This document shows, one piece after another, positions 44,931-54,271 of a stretch of DNA of 63,173 nt. The translations under genes and the position numbers were made by a program. Position 1 is the first letter of the stretch. Each line of letters begins with the position of its first letter. This DNA comes from Marseilla massiliensis (GTDB lineage: Bacteria > Bacteroidota > Bacteroidia > Bacteroidales > Bacteroidaceae). Location of the stretch: the NCBI RefSeq assembly GCF_016899955.1, contig NZ_JACJJL010000023.1, positions 1 to 63,173 of the forward strand. The letters are read 5' to 3'. The notes under the pieces were generated by a model. The model saw nothing but the letters and a program-made list of their open reading frames with translations. It was not told the DNA's origin and ran no database searches.

Positions 44931-45168
44931 AATCTATTCTCCTTTTCTGTTTGTTTGTTTTCTAATTGTCTGTTCACGCAGGCAAAGATACGGGGTGAAT
45001 CTGAAAAGATTCTGAAAAATGGCCAAAAATGAAACAAAACTGCAATATATGTTACCCCAGGCAAATGCCACTGCCCAGCAGGCGCTACTGAAATCCTGGG
45101 TGGCAACGCCCCACCGGCGGCGCCAGATTTGTAAGACTACGTTACCCTGGCGCAGGCCTGCCGCAACA

Positions 45169-45300
45169 GCCTGGGCCACAGCCGTTTGCCAAACGGGCCA
45201 CTCGGCTGCACAAAACAGCACGTTCCACGGTGCCGGACGGCCCGTTTTGCACCGCCATACGGCCCGTTTCGCGCAGCCATACGGCCGCGGGCTCGCCCGC
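45169..45300. repeat. 22-bp palindromic array 8 (5-6 units)
   Basis: Units start at 45169 (weak), 45191, 45213, 45235, 45257 and 45279. The best are GGACGGCCCGTTTTGCA and ATACGGCCCGTTTCGC. It lies between divergent genes. Confidence 0.88.
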
Positions 45301-45639
45301 GGGCCACGTTTGTCGGCTTTTATTACCGCCTTGGCAGCCACGGACTACGCCCCATGCCCTGCTCCGGCGGGCATAGGCCTGCAAACCGCCGGCACCCAGA
45401 CGCCATTCCAATCCACATGACTATTCTGTGACATTGCCGTGCCCCTTGCATGCCGCCGTGGCCAAAGGCGACGCCATCCAAGCCGTGGCCGGACTGAAGC
45501 AAGAGGGCTGCAAGGGGGCTTAAGCGCTTGTGAGGCATGGCATTAATGTGGAAACAGGCATGCGGCGGCGCAACAATCGATTTGGGTTAAATATAATTAA
45601 GAAAGCGGATGGCAAGCCGCCCGGTAGCGAGAAAACAGC

Positions 45640-45692
45640 TACCTTTGTACTCAAATAGCAGCATCCGGCAATCGGCAACAATACTGTTGCCG
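45640..45692 (+). promoter_or_regulatory. Likely promoter and leader hairpin of the GH51-GH43 pair
   Basis: TACCTTTG at 45640-45647 resembles a -7 box (no good -33). The perfect hairpin CGGCAACA / TGTTGCCG with loop ATAC at 45673-45692 lies in the leader, about 110 bp before ATG 45802. It may be regulatory. Confidence 0.45.
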
Positions 45693-45801
45693 GGGCATTG
45701 GGCCCCGCCGTGGCGGCAATGCAGCACCGGGCAAACGGCCGCGCACCGGCCGGCAAGCCATGAAACAAACTTAATTACCAACAAAAACCATAATAAGGAC
45801 A

Positions 45802-48267
45802 ATGAAAAAAGCCTTGATTTGCGCCATGCTCATGGCCTCAAGTGCCATCGGGGCAAGGGCCTCGGAGAGCACCAACGACTCACTCTACCTGTTTTCTTAT
45901 GCCTCAGACAACATCAACGGCAACGGAGGGCTGCGCCTGGCCTGGAGTTCCGATGGGAAGATGTGGCACAAGATAGGTGGCGGCTACGACTTCGTGAAGA
46001 GCGACTACGGCGCATGGGGCAGTGGCAAACGCATGTTCGACCCTGTGCTCGAAAGGCAGAAAGGCGGCATGTGGGTGTGCTCGTGGCTGGTCAAGAAAGA
46101 CGGCAGCGTGATGGCGCTGACCGAGAGCCGCGACCTGCTACTGTGGAAACCGCAAGACTATATGTCGGCCCGCGTCATGATGGGGCCCAACCGCAACGTG
46201 CCGCGCGACACCGTGGCATTCAACGACGGCACCCGGGCCACCGGCAGGGTGCACCGCGTGGAGAAGCAGGTGGTGGAGAACGTAATAGCCGAATACGAGC
46301 GGAGGCAATACCGCACGGCGCGCAACAACGAGCTGATGAAGGACGACAAGGCGCGGTTTGCAGGCCTCGGCAAGGTGACGGTGACGGTTACGCCCCGCCC
46401 ACAAGACCAAAAGGCCATCAGCCCCGACTTGTTCGGGGTGTTCTTCGAAGACATAAACTATGCTGCCGACGGCGGGCTCTACGCCGAACTGGTGCAGAAC
46501 CGGGGGTTTGAATACTCCGACGCCGACCACCCCAGGCACGAGGGCTGGGGGCCGGCTTACGCATGGCGCACCTACGGCGGGGCCGCGCTCAGCTTTGACA
46601 CCGCCAATCCAATACACGCCAACAACGCACACTATGCCGTGCTCGACGTCAGCAAGCCCGGTGACGCCATGGCCAACACTGGCTTCGACGGCATCGCCGT
46701 GAAGCAGGGCGACACCTACCTGCTGTCGCTCTTCGGCCGCATGGTCGAGGGCAACGGACGGCGGGTGCGCGTGGCTCTGCGCACCAAGGACGGACGCGAG
46801 ATTGGCTCGGCAACAGTAACGCTGCCCCGCGACGGGTGGCGCAAGCTCGACGCCAAGATAAAGGCCACCGAAACAGCGGCCGACGCCGAGCTGGCCATAA
46901 TGCCGGAAGCAGCCGGACGATATGCGTTCGACATGGTGTCGCTGTTTCCAAAAGACACTTACAAAGGGCGGCGCAACGGCCTAAGGCGCGACCTGGCGGA
47001 GGCCATAGCCAACCTCAAGCCGCGTTTTGTGCGCTTCCCAGGCGGATGCGTGGCCCACGGCAACGGCATACAGAACATCTACAGGTGGAAAAACACCGTC
47101 GGACCGCTGGAGAGCCGCAAGGGCATGGCCAACATTTGGCGCTACCACCAGTCGGTGGGCCTGGGCTTCTATGAGTACTTCCAGTTCTGCGAAGACATGG
47201 GGGCCGAGCCGCTGCCGGTGCTCGCCGCAGGAGTGCCGTGCCAAAACTCGTCGTGGGGAGGCGACGGGCAGCAGGGCGGAATACCCCTGGGCAAGGAGAT
47301 GGACGAATACATACAGGACGTGCTCGACCTCATTGAGTGGGCCAACGGCGACAAGACCACCAAGTGGGGACGCGTGCGCGCCGAGGCCGGACACCCCAAG
47401 CCGTTCAACCTGAAGTATGTCGGCATAGGCAACGAAGACCTCATCTCCGAGGTGTTCAAGGAGAGGTTCAAGCTCATCTACGACGCCGTCAAGGCGAAAT
47501 ACCCCGACATCACGGTCATCGGAACGGTGGGGCCGTTCTACGAGGGCTCCGACTATGAGTACGGATGGCAGTTTGCCAAGGAGCTCGACGTGCCCATCGT
47601 CGACGAGCACTACTACTGCCCGCCGGGCTGGTTCATACACAACCGCGACTTCTACGACGCCTACGACCGCCGCGGGCCGAAGGTTTACTTGGGCGAATAT
47701 GCCGCCCACGCCCCCGGCAGGCCTAACAACATGGAGACCGCCCTGAGCGTGGCGCTCTACCTGACCGACCTGGAGCGCAACGCCGACGTGGTGAGCCTGA
47801 GCAGCTTTGCACCGCTCATGGCGCGACGGGGCAACACGCAGTGGACTCCCGACATGATGTACTTTGACAACACTTCGGTGAGGCTCACCACTGATTATTA
47901 CGTGCAGCGCATGTACGGACAGAACGCGGGCGACGACTATATACCCGCCACGGTGGCCTCAGACAACGACCGCGAAGACGTCAACCTGCGCTTCGGGCAG
48001 TCGGTGGTGCGCGACCAGGAGACTGGCGACGTAATCATCAAGCTTGTCAACGCGCTGCCCGTGGGCGTGGAATGCAGGCTGAACCTCGGCGACATGGTGG
48101 CCGACGGCACGCCAACCGAGGTGGAGCGCATGGCCGGGGAGCCGTCGGACACCCGAGCCAAGCCGTCGAAGACCACGGGAACGATAAGCAAAGAGCAGGC
48201 CATAAGCCTGGAACCCTACTCGTTTACGGTGATAAGGGCGAAGGCGGGAAGCACTCTAAAGAAATAG
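45802..48267 (+). CDS. GH51 alpha-L-arabinofuranosidase with an N-terminal GH43-like fragment
   Basis: 821 aa. Signal peptide (to about ARA, residue 20). Residues 25-130 resemble only the first blades of a GH43 propeller (SLYLFSYASDNINGNGGLRLAWSSDGKMWHKI, RMFDPVLERQKGG). From ~190 the GH51 enzyme runs in full: beta-sandwich, then the barrel with LKPRFVRFPGGCVAHG, acid/base Glu545 in GNED and nucleophile Glu632 in YLGEYAAH. Releases terminal L-arabinose from arabinan or arabinoxylan. A GH43 gene follows 19 bp later, so the two probably act together. Confidence 0.9.
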   Translation: MKKALICAMLMASSAIGARASESTNDSLYLFSYASDNINGNGGLRLAWSSDGKMWHKIGGGYDFVKSDYGAWGSGKRMFDPVLERQKGGMWVCSWLVKKDGSVMALTESRDLLLWKPQDYMSARVMMGPNRNVPRDTVAFNDGTRATGRVHRVEKQVVENVIAEYERRQYRTARNNELMKDDKARFAGLGKVTVTVTPRPQDQKAISPDLFGVFFEDINYAADGGLYAELVQNRGFEYSDADHPRHEGWGPAYAWRTYGGAALSFDTANPIHANNAHYAVLDVSKPGDAMANTGFDGIAVKQGDTYLLSLFGRMVEGNGRRVRVALRTKDGREIGSATVTLPRDGWRKLDAKIKATETAADAELAIMPEAAGRYAFDMVSLFPKDTYKGRRNGLRRDLAEAIANLKPRFVRFPGGCVAHGNGIQNIYRWKNTVGPLESRKGMANIWRYHQSVGLGFYEYFQFCEDMGAEPLPVLAAGVPCQNSSWGGDGQQGGIPLGKEMDEYIQDVLDLIEWANGDKTTKWGRVRAEAGHPKPFNLKYVGIGNEDLISEVFKERFKLIYDAVKAKYPDITVIGTVGPFYEGSDYEYGWQFAKELDVPIVDEHYYCPPGWFIHNRDFYDAYDRRGPKVYLGEYAAHAPGRPNNMETALSVALYLTDLERNADVVSLSSFAPLMARRGNTQWTPDMMYFDNTSVRLTTDYYVQRMYGQNAGDDYIPATVASDNDREDVNLRFGQSVVRDQETGDVIIKLVNALPVGVECRLNLGDMVADGTPTEVERMAGEPSDTRAKPSKTTGTISKEQAISLEPYSFTVIRAKAGSTLKK

Positions 48268-48286
48268 ACCAACAACGTAAAGGATT

Positions 48287-49336
48287 ATGAAAAAGACTCT
48301 CAAAGCGTTAATGGCGGCCATGATTGCAATGGCTGCCGCCACCAACGCCACGGCGCAAAACCCGCAGAAGGGCGACTACGGCTACCTGTTCTGCCACATG
48401 AGCGGACGGGGTGAATGGACTGCCTACGCCATCAGCCGCGACGGACTGAACTACCACGACCTGCGCGGAGGCGGACCTGTGTTCGACCAAAAGGCACTTG
48501 CCGCCATCGAAGGGGGCACACGGGATGCCTACATCTGCCGCAAGCACGACCTGTCGGGCTATCTCATGGTGACAACCGACATGTGCGTGGGCAAGAGCAA
48601 GGTGTGGAACAACTACGGAATCAACCTGCTCACGAGCGACGACATGATAAACTGGAAGTCGACGACGTTCGACTTCCGCAAGGGGGCGGCCATATTCTCC
48701 GACAAAGACAGCCCCGACCCATACCGCGACTACTCAACCGTCAACCGCGTATGGGCCCCGCAGATATTCTGGGACCCCACATACACGTGGCCGGACGGAC
48801 GCCGCGGCGGATACTTCATATACTTCTCGATGTGGAACCAGGCCGAAGAGAAGTACGACAGGATGTATTACTCGTATGCCAACGAGTCGTTTACCACCCT
48901 GACAAAGCCGCGACTGCTCTTCGACTGGGGCTACGCCACCATCGACGCCGACATCAATTACCTTGAAAGCGACGGCCTTTACCACATGATGATAAAGAAA
49001 GAGGGAGGCACGCCGGGCCTGTTTACGGCCACCGCCCCCAAGCTAACAGGCCCGTGGAGCGAGCCGGTGGACGACGATTACGTAGACTTCGAGGGCAAGA
49101 AGAAGTGTGAGGGCGTGTCGGCCTTCCAGCTGGCGGGCGACTCAACGTGGCTCATCGGCTACATAGAATACTCGTCGAAGCCCAAGAGATACCGTATATG
49201 CCGGGCCGACAAGTACTTGCGCAACTTCCACTCGCCGCAAGACATCAAGGGGGTAGAGGCCCCGCAGCACGGCTCGTTCATGCGCCTGACAAAGGAGGAA
49301 TACGATCGGCTGGAGCGCTGGGGCGCCGGAAAGTGA
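48287..49336 (+). CDS. GH43 arabinan-degrading enzyme
   Basis: 349 aa. Signal peptide MKKTLKALMAAMIAMAAATNATAQ. Propeller motifs: GGTRDAYICRKHDLSGYLMVTTD, NNYGINLLTSDDMINWKST, RVWAPQIFWDPTYTW and TIDADINYLESDGLYHMMIKKEGG. Resembles the fragment fused to the GH51 protein upstream. Probably an exo-arabinofuranosidase in the same two-gene operon. Confidence 0.88.
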   Translation: MKKTLKALMAAMIAMAAATNATAQNPQKGDYGYLFCHMSGRGEWTAYAISRDGLNYHDLRGGGPVFDQKALAAIEGGTRDAYICRKHDLSGYLMVTTDMCVGKSKVWNNYGINLLTSDDMINWKSTTFDFRKGAAIFSDKDSPDPYRDYSTVNRVWAPQIFWDPTYTWPDGRRGGYFIYFSMWNQAEEKYDRMYYSYANESFTTLTKPRLLFDWGYATIDADINYLESDGLYHMMIKKEGGTPGLFTATAPKLTGPWSEPVDDDYVDFEGKKKCEGVSAFQLAGDSTWLIGYIEYSSKPKRYRICRADKYLRNFHSPQDIKGVEAPQHGSFMRLTKEEYDRLERWGAGK

Positions 49337-49337
49337 G

Positions 49338-49357
49338 GGCCACAAGGCATTGTGGCC
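49338..49357 (+). terminator. Hairpin after the GH51-GH43 operon
   Basis: 8-bp stem GGCCACAA / TTGTGGCC with a GGCA loop, right after the stop; no T-run, so termination is uncertain. Confidence 0.4.
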
Positions 49358-49419
49358 GCCTCGGCCAACCCTCATCTACAATCCTCCACCGCCCTACGGC
49401 AAATAAAAAGAAACAACGA

Positions 49420-49440
49420 GCCGCGCCAACGGGGCGCGGC
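49420..49440 (+). promoter_or_regulatory. Leader hairpin of the homocysteine synthase gene
   Basis: 8-bp GC stem GCCGCGCC / GGCGCGGC, loop AACGG, ending 21 bp before ATG 49462. No SAM riboswitch pattern is visible. Confidence 0.35.
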
Positions 49441-49461
49441 CATCATCACAATCAACACGAA

Positions 49462-50745
49462 ATGGAAAAGAAACTACGACCGGCTTCACTCTGCGTGCGC
49501 GCAGGATGGAGCCCAAAGAACGGCGAGCCCGTGGAGCCGCCCATCATCCAAAGCACCACATTCAAGTACGACGACAGCGACGAGATGGCCATGCTCTTCG
49601 ACCTGAAGAAGGAAGGCTACTTCTACACACGGCTGCAAAATCCCACCAACGATGCCGTGGCGGCCAAGATTGCCGCCCTCGAAGGGGGAGTGGGCGCTGT
49701 GCTGACGTCGTCGGGCCAGGCCGCCAACTTCTACGCGGTGTTCAACATCTGCGAGGCCGGCGACCACATCGTGGCCTCCAACGAGATTTACGGCGGAACG
49801 TTCAACCTGTTCGGCGTGACGCTCAAGAAGCTCGGCATAGAGTGCACCTTCGTCAATCCCGAAGCCGGCGACGACGAGATACAGAAGGCTTTCCGCCCGA
49901 ACACCAAGGTGATGTTTGGCGAAACCATCTCCAATCCGGGCTGCAAGGTGCTCGACATTGAGCGGTTTGCACGCCTGGCCCACAGCAACGGCGTGCCACT
50001 CATAGTCGACAACACCTTCGCCACGCCCGTCAACTGCCGACCGTTTGAGTGGGGGGCCGACATCGTTACGCACTCCACGACCAAGTATATGGACGGCCAC
50101 GCCACGCAGGTGGGCGGATGTGTGGTAGACAGCGGGCGCTTCGACTGGATGGCCCACGCCGACCGCTACCCGGGGCTGTGCCGCCCCGACGAGTCGTACC
50201 ACGGACTTGTCTACGCCGAAGCCTTCGGAAAGATGGCCTATACCACCAAGCTCGTGGCACAGCTCATGCGCGACCTCGGCTCCATACCGGCGCCTATGAA
50301 CGCGTTTCTGCTCAACATCGGGCTGCAGACGCTGCACCTGCGCATGAGGCAGCACTGCGCCAACGCGCAGACGGTGGCCGAGTTCCTCAACGGCGACCCG
50401 CGCGTGGCATGGGTAAACTACCCCGGGCTGAAGGGCAACGAGTATCACGAGCTGGCCGAGAAATACCTGCCCGACGGCAGCTGCGGAGTGATTGCCTTCG
50501 GACTGAAGGGCAACCGCGACACAGCTATCAAGTTCATGGACTCGCTGAAGATGATTAACATCGTGACCCACGTGGCCGATGCGCGCACCTGCGTGCTCCA
50601 CCCGGCAAGCCACACCCACCGCCAGCTGTCCGACGAACAGCTGAGGGAGGCCGGCATCGCGCCCGACCTGATACGCCTGTCGGTGGGCATCGAAGACGTG
50701 GAAGACATTCTCGACGACATACGCCAGGCCCTCGACAAAATCTGA
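49462..50745 (+). CDS. metY: O-acetylhomoserine sulfhydrylase (homocysteine synthase)
   Basis: 427 aa from ATG 49462. A PLP enzyme of the Cys/Met metabolism class: RLQNPTNDAVAAKIAALEGG, SSGQAANFYA, VDNTFATP and the Schiff-base Lys208 in THSTTKYMDGHA. The length and the late motif HVADARTCVLHPASHTHRQL are those of O-acetylhomoserine sulfhydrylases rather than ~380-aa cystathionine gamma-synthases. Makes homocysteine from O-acetylhomoserine and sulfide. It ends with its own terminator. Confidence 0.92.
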   Translation: MEKKLRPASLCVRAGWSPKNGEPVEPPIIQSTTFKYDDSDEMAMLFDLKKEGYFYTRLQNPTNDAVAAKIAALEGGVGAVLTSSGQAANFYAVFNICEAGDHIVASNEIYGGTFNLFGVTLKKLGIECTFVNPEAGDDEIQKAFRPNTKVMFGETISNPGCKVLDIERFARLAHSNGVPLIVDNTFATPVNCRPFEWGADIVTHSTTKYMDGHATQVGGCVVDSGRFDWMAHADRYPGLCRPDESYHGLVYAEAFGKMAYTTKLVAQLMRDLGSIPAPMNAFLLNIGLQTLHLRMRQHCANAQTVAEFLNGDPRVAWVNYPGLKGNEYHELAEKYLPDGSCGVIAFGLKGNRDTAIKFMDSLKMINIVTHVADARTCVLHPASHTHRQLSDEQLREAGIAPDLIRLSVGIEDVEDILDDIRQALDKI

Positions 50746-50804
50746 ACGCAGAAAGCCATCGGGGCCGAACGGCCTGAGGCAAAAGCCAGCACGGGCCGTA
50801 AGCG

Positions 50805-50838
50805 AAAGCGGATGCGGAGCCTTTCCGCATCCGCTTTT
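50805..50838 (+). terminator. Terminator of metY
   Basis: 14-bp stem AAAGCGGATGCGGA / TCCGCATCCGCTTT followed by T and GTTTTC. Confidence 0.85.
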
Positions 50839-50986
50839 GTTTTCCGGCCAAGGGGCGTTGCCCGCAACAGCGGCCCGGGGCGGCTGTATGGCCGGGGCGG
50901 CTCAACTCACCGCGCCCCCTCTATTTGCAATCCTGACGGGCCGCCCGGCCCCACCAACGCAACACGCTGTGCCACAGCCACTTGCA

Positions 50987-51074
50987 AAACGGCCCGTTTT
51001 ATACTGCAAAACGAGCCGAATGGCGTTGCGAAATGGGCCGTTTCACAATGCAAGACGGCACGTTTTGGCTACCG
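50987..51074. repeat. 22-bp palindromic array 9 (4 units)
   Basis: Units start at 50987, 51009, 51031 and 51053 with cores ACGGCCCGTTTT, ACGAGCCGAAT, ATGGGCCGTTT and ACGGCACGTTTTGG. It lies between metY and gdhA (both +). Confidence 0.87.
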
Positions 51075-51418
51075 CCACCACTCTTGCCCACAAAAGACTG
51101 CCGTGCGGCCGCCGCTGAGACAGGCCGCGCCCGACTACGGCGGCGCACGCAAACAACAGCCAAGACAATGTCACGACACGCCCTACAAGCATGGGCCAAA
51201 AGCGCCTCCGCCCTGTTCCAGGCATTAGCCCTGCCGCCTTAGGCCGAAGCCAGGCAGGCGGCAGAGAGGAAAACGGCAGGCAGGATGGCGGCACGGCGGC
51301 CCGAAGGCATGTGGATAAACGCACAGGCGCAAAAACAGACACATATAGAAACAAGGTGACATTTGGGTTAAAATCTGCCAAATAAAGATATAACAGTTTT
51401 ATATCGGGCTGGTTTGGC

Positions 51419-51448
51419 TTGGCGTTAAGGCAAAATTCACTATTTTTG
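51419..51448 (+). promoter_or_regulatory. Orphan promoter-like site
   Basis: TTG at 51419-51421, 19 bp, TATTTTTG at 51441-51448. No gene follows for 680 bp. Confidence 0.5.
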
Positions 51449-52042
51449 CAATACCGCTACAGGCCGCGGCATGGCTGCAGGCACCTGACCGCCGACCCAA
51501 TACGCGGTGACACCTGCGCCAAGACCGCTTGGCCATCCCGTGCCCAACACTGTAACATCCTGCCGCCGTACATATCTAGCAGAGCCTTTCACCGTGGAAC
51601 GGCGGGCTGCGCCGGGGCCGGGCGTCAGGCATGGTGGCGGCAATACGACGCAAGGGTTTGCAACGCATTATATTAATGTGTAAACAAACATCAGCCGTAA
51701 CGGTGGCATGCCAGGGGCCTTACCGGATGGCAGCGTCAGCCATCTGGCCGCCATGGACACCGTGACAGGCAGGGTGAACCAGCCGCCCCGACTGTGACCC
51801 AGCAGCCGCCGGAACACATGGCGGCATGCAAACATCCGAAGCGAACCGACAGCGCCAAACAGCAACGGCAAGGCTGTCAACAGCCATTACAAATGCTCAC
51901 GACAGACACAAAAGGCGCAACACACCGGCAAGCCGCGCAAGGCCGAATGGCGACTGTGTTCGCAGACAGCGAAGACAAGAGCCAGACGGAAGCAGAAAAT
52001 TAACAAAAAGAAAGCATTGGCAGCAAAATTTTCCGATTTTCG

Positions 52043-52074
52043 TTTGGTGTTTCAAGGGTTTTTTCTTATTTTTG
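52043..52074 (+). promoter_or_regulatory. Promoter of gdhA
   Basis: TTTG at 52043-52046, 20 bp, TATTTTTG at 52067-52074: near-ideal Bacteroidetes promoter, 59 bp before the start codon. Confidence 0.8.
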
Positions 52075-52133
52075 TGACGTTGTAATGACACAATGACACA
52101 GTAATAGTTGAACCCTTTAAATATCGGATTACT

Positions 52134-53471
52134 ATGGAGGTGGAGAAAATAATGCAGTCGCTGGAGCAGAAGCATCCGGGCGAGCTGGAGTACTTACAGG
52201 CAGTAAGAGAGGTGCTAATCTCGGTAAAGGACGTTTACAATCAGCATCCCGAATTCGAGAAAGCCAAGATAATTGAGCGCATAGTGGAGCCGGAGCGCAT
52301 CGTGACGTTCCGTGTGCCATGGGTCGACGACCGCGGCGAGGTGCACGTAAACCTCGGCTATCGCGTTCAGTTCAATAGCGCCATAGGTCCGTATAAGGGC
52401 GGACTAAGGTTCCACCCGTCGGTGAACCTCTCGATACTGAAGTTCCTCGGATTCGAGCAGACGTTCAAGAACGCGCTCACCACACTGCCCATGGGCGGTG
52501 GCAAGGGTGGCTCAGACTTCTCCATCCGCGGCCGTTCAGACAACGAGGTAATGCGCTTCTGCCAGTCGTTCATGACAGAGCTATACCGAGTGATTGGCCC
52601 GGAGGAAGACATACCCGCAGGAGACATCGGTGTGGGAGCACGCGAAATAGGCTACCTGTTCGGCATGTACAAGAAACTGACGCACCACTGGAACGGTGTA
52701 TTGACGGGCAAGGGCCTCGAATGGGGCGGCTCGCGCATACGCCCGGAGGCAACAGGCTACGGAGCGCTCTACTTCGTAAACCAGATGCTCCAGACCCACG
52801 GCTACGACATAAAAGGCAAGACCGTTGCCATAAGCGGATTCGGCAACGTGGCTTGGGGAGCAGCCAAGAAGGCCACAGAGCTTGGTGCCAAGGTGATAAC
52901 GATATCCGGACCCGACGGCTACATCTACGACCCGGCCGGCCTCGACGACGAGAAGATTGCATACATGCTTGAGCTTCGCGCAAGCGGCAACGACGTTTGC
53001 CAGCCCTACGCCGACGAGTTCCCGGGCTCGGAGTTCCGCGCCGGACGCAAGCCGTGGGAAGTGAAGTGCGACATCGCGCTGCCATGCGCCACACAGAACG
53101 AGCTCAACGGTGCAGACGCCGACCTGCTGCTGGCCAACAAGCCTATCTGCATTGCCGAGGTGTCTAACATGGGATGCACGGCCGAAGCCGCAGAGAAATT
53201 CGTTGCCTCCAAGCAACTCTTCGCCCCGGGCAAGGCTGTCAACGCCGGCGGCGTGGCCACATCGGGCCTTGAAATGACCCAGAACGCCATGCGCCTGAAC
53301 TGGAGCGAGGCCGAAGTGGACGACAAGCTGCACTACATCATGCACAACATACACGACCAGTGCGTGAAGTACGGCCGCGAAGCCGACGGATATGTTGACT
53401 ACGTAAAGGGTGCCAACATTGCCGGTTTCATGAAGGTTGCCAACGCCATGATGGCCCAAGGCATAGTTTAA
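52134..53471 (+). CDS. gdhA: NADP-type glutamate dehydrogenase
   Basis: 445 aa, the hexameric family length. FNSAIGPYKGGLRFHPSV and LPMGGGKGGSDF carry the substrate-binding lysines; the Rossmann part has AISGFGNVAWGAAKKATELGAKV. Converts 2-oxoglutarate + ammonia to glutamate: the main ammonia-assimilation route in Bacteroidales. Strong own promoter. Confidence 0.95.
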   Translation: MEVEKIMQSLEQKHPGELEYLQAVREVLISVKDVYNQHPEFEKAKIIERIVEPERIVTFRVPWVDDRGEVHVNLGYRVQFNSAIGPYKGGLRFHPSVNLSILKFLGFEQTFKNALTTLPMGGGKGGSDFSIRGRSDNEVMRFCQSFMTELYRVIGPEEDIPAGDIGVGAREIGYLFGMYKKLTHHWNGVLTGKGLEWGGSRIRPEATGYGALYFVNQMLQTHGYDIKGKTVAISGFGNVAWGAAKKATELGAKVITISGPDGYIYDPAGLDDEKIAYMLELRASGNDVCQPYADEFPGSEFRAGRKPWEVKCDIALPCATQNELNGADADLLLANKPICIAEVSNMGCTAEAAEKFVASKQLFAPGKAVNAGGVATSGLEMTQNAMRLNWSEAEVDDKLHYIMHNIHDQCVKYGREADGYVDYVKGANIAGFMKVANAMMAQGIV

Positions 53472-53486
53472 TACAAAATTTTCAAC

Positions 53487-54077
53487 GTGAGATACAGGTT
53501 AATAGGTATAGCACTAACAACACTTTTAACAGGCTTTGCCTCATTGCACGCCCAGTACGTGCAACGGGGCAAAGCCACTTATTATTCCAAACGAGCCACC
53601 GGGGCGCGCACAAGCAGCGGCGAAAGGGTTCACCACGACAGCCTGACATGCGCCCACCGCACCTATCCTTTCGGCACGAAGCTCAAGGTTACCAACCCCG
53701 CCAACGGCAAGTCGGTCATTGTCAAGGTTACCGACAGGGGCCCGTTCGCACGCGGACGCATCATCGACTTGTCGTGGAAGGCGGCAAAAGAGCTTGGAAT
53801 GCTGGCCCAGGGAGTGGCCATGGTCGAAGTGGTGAGGGCCGACAAGATAGTCGTGCCGTTCAAACCGAGCGAAGAAAAGCACGTAATTGAATTTGATTTT
53901 GAAAGCAGCAACGTGGCCGAGATGCTGCGCCCTACATGGCAAGAGATGAAGGAAGTGAACCGCCGAACCAGCGCCGGGCAGCAAAACAGGCATCAGGCCA
54001 AGCGAAACGACAGCAAAGAAAAGCACAGGCCAACCTCCAAAGTCACCAAGCGACAGGCGTCGGGCAAGCAAAAATGA
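53487..54077 (+). CDS. RlpA-like double-psi beta-barrel protein
   Basis: 196 aa, start GTG 53487, 15 bp after gdhA. Signal peptide (to about LHAQ, residue 23). The double-psi barrel of RlpA lytic transglycosylases is clear: GKATYYSKRATGARTSSGERV, CAHRTYPFGTKLKVTN, VKVTDRGPFARGRIIDLS. The basic C-terminal tail (RHQAKRNDSKEKHRP) has no SPOR domain. Probably binds or cuts peptidoglycan in the periplasm. Confidence 0.85.
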   Translation: MRYRLIGIALTTLLTGFASLHAQYVQRGKATYYSKRATGARTSSGERVHHDSLTCAHRTYPFGTKLKVTNPANGKSVIVKVTDRGPFARGRIIDLSWKAAKELGMLAQGVAMVEVVRADKIVVPFKPSEEKHVIEFDFESSNVAEMLRPTWQEMKEVNRRTSAGQQNRHQAKRNDSKEKHRPTSKVTKRQASGKQK

Positions 54078-54271
54078 AAGCCTGCCGACGGCATAACCAC
54101 TTGCCGACAGCATGGGCCGGCCACAGAGACAAGCGACAGACGCATTGCAGCACCACACCTTTAAGCAGCCAAAGACAGCTATGGCCGGCAACGGCTTTGC
54201 CGCCGGCAACTTCCGGCAACGGGCAAAGGCCGTAGGCACGCGGCAATGGCAGACAGCAAGGCGGGCGCCCG

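Larger units (their letters stand above)
44931..45801. other. Gene-free divergent region
   Basis: Holds array 8 (45169-45300) and the likely promoter and leader of the GH51 gene (45640-45801). No other gene seen. Confidence 0.5.
50839..52042. other. Long gene-free stretch
   Basis: 1.2 kb without a believable gene. It holds array 9 (50987-51074), an orphan promoter-like site at 51419-51448, and AT-rich parts near 51340-51450 and 51660-51690. Possibly remnants of lost genes or an untranslated RNA. Confidence 0.55.

Noticed and set aside
49338..49461. SAM riboswitch before metY
   Set aside because: Only two simple hairpins are seen; no conserved SAM-aptamer core or attenuator.
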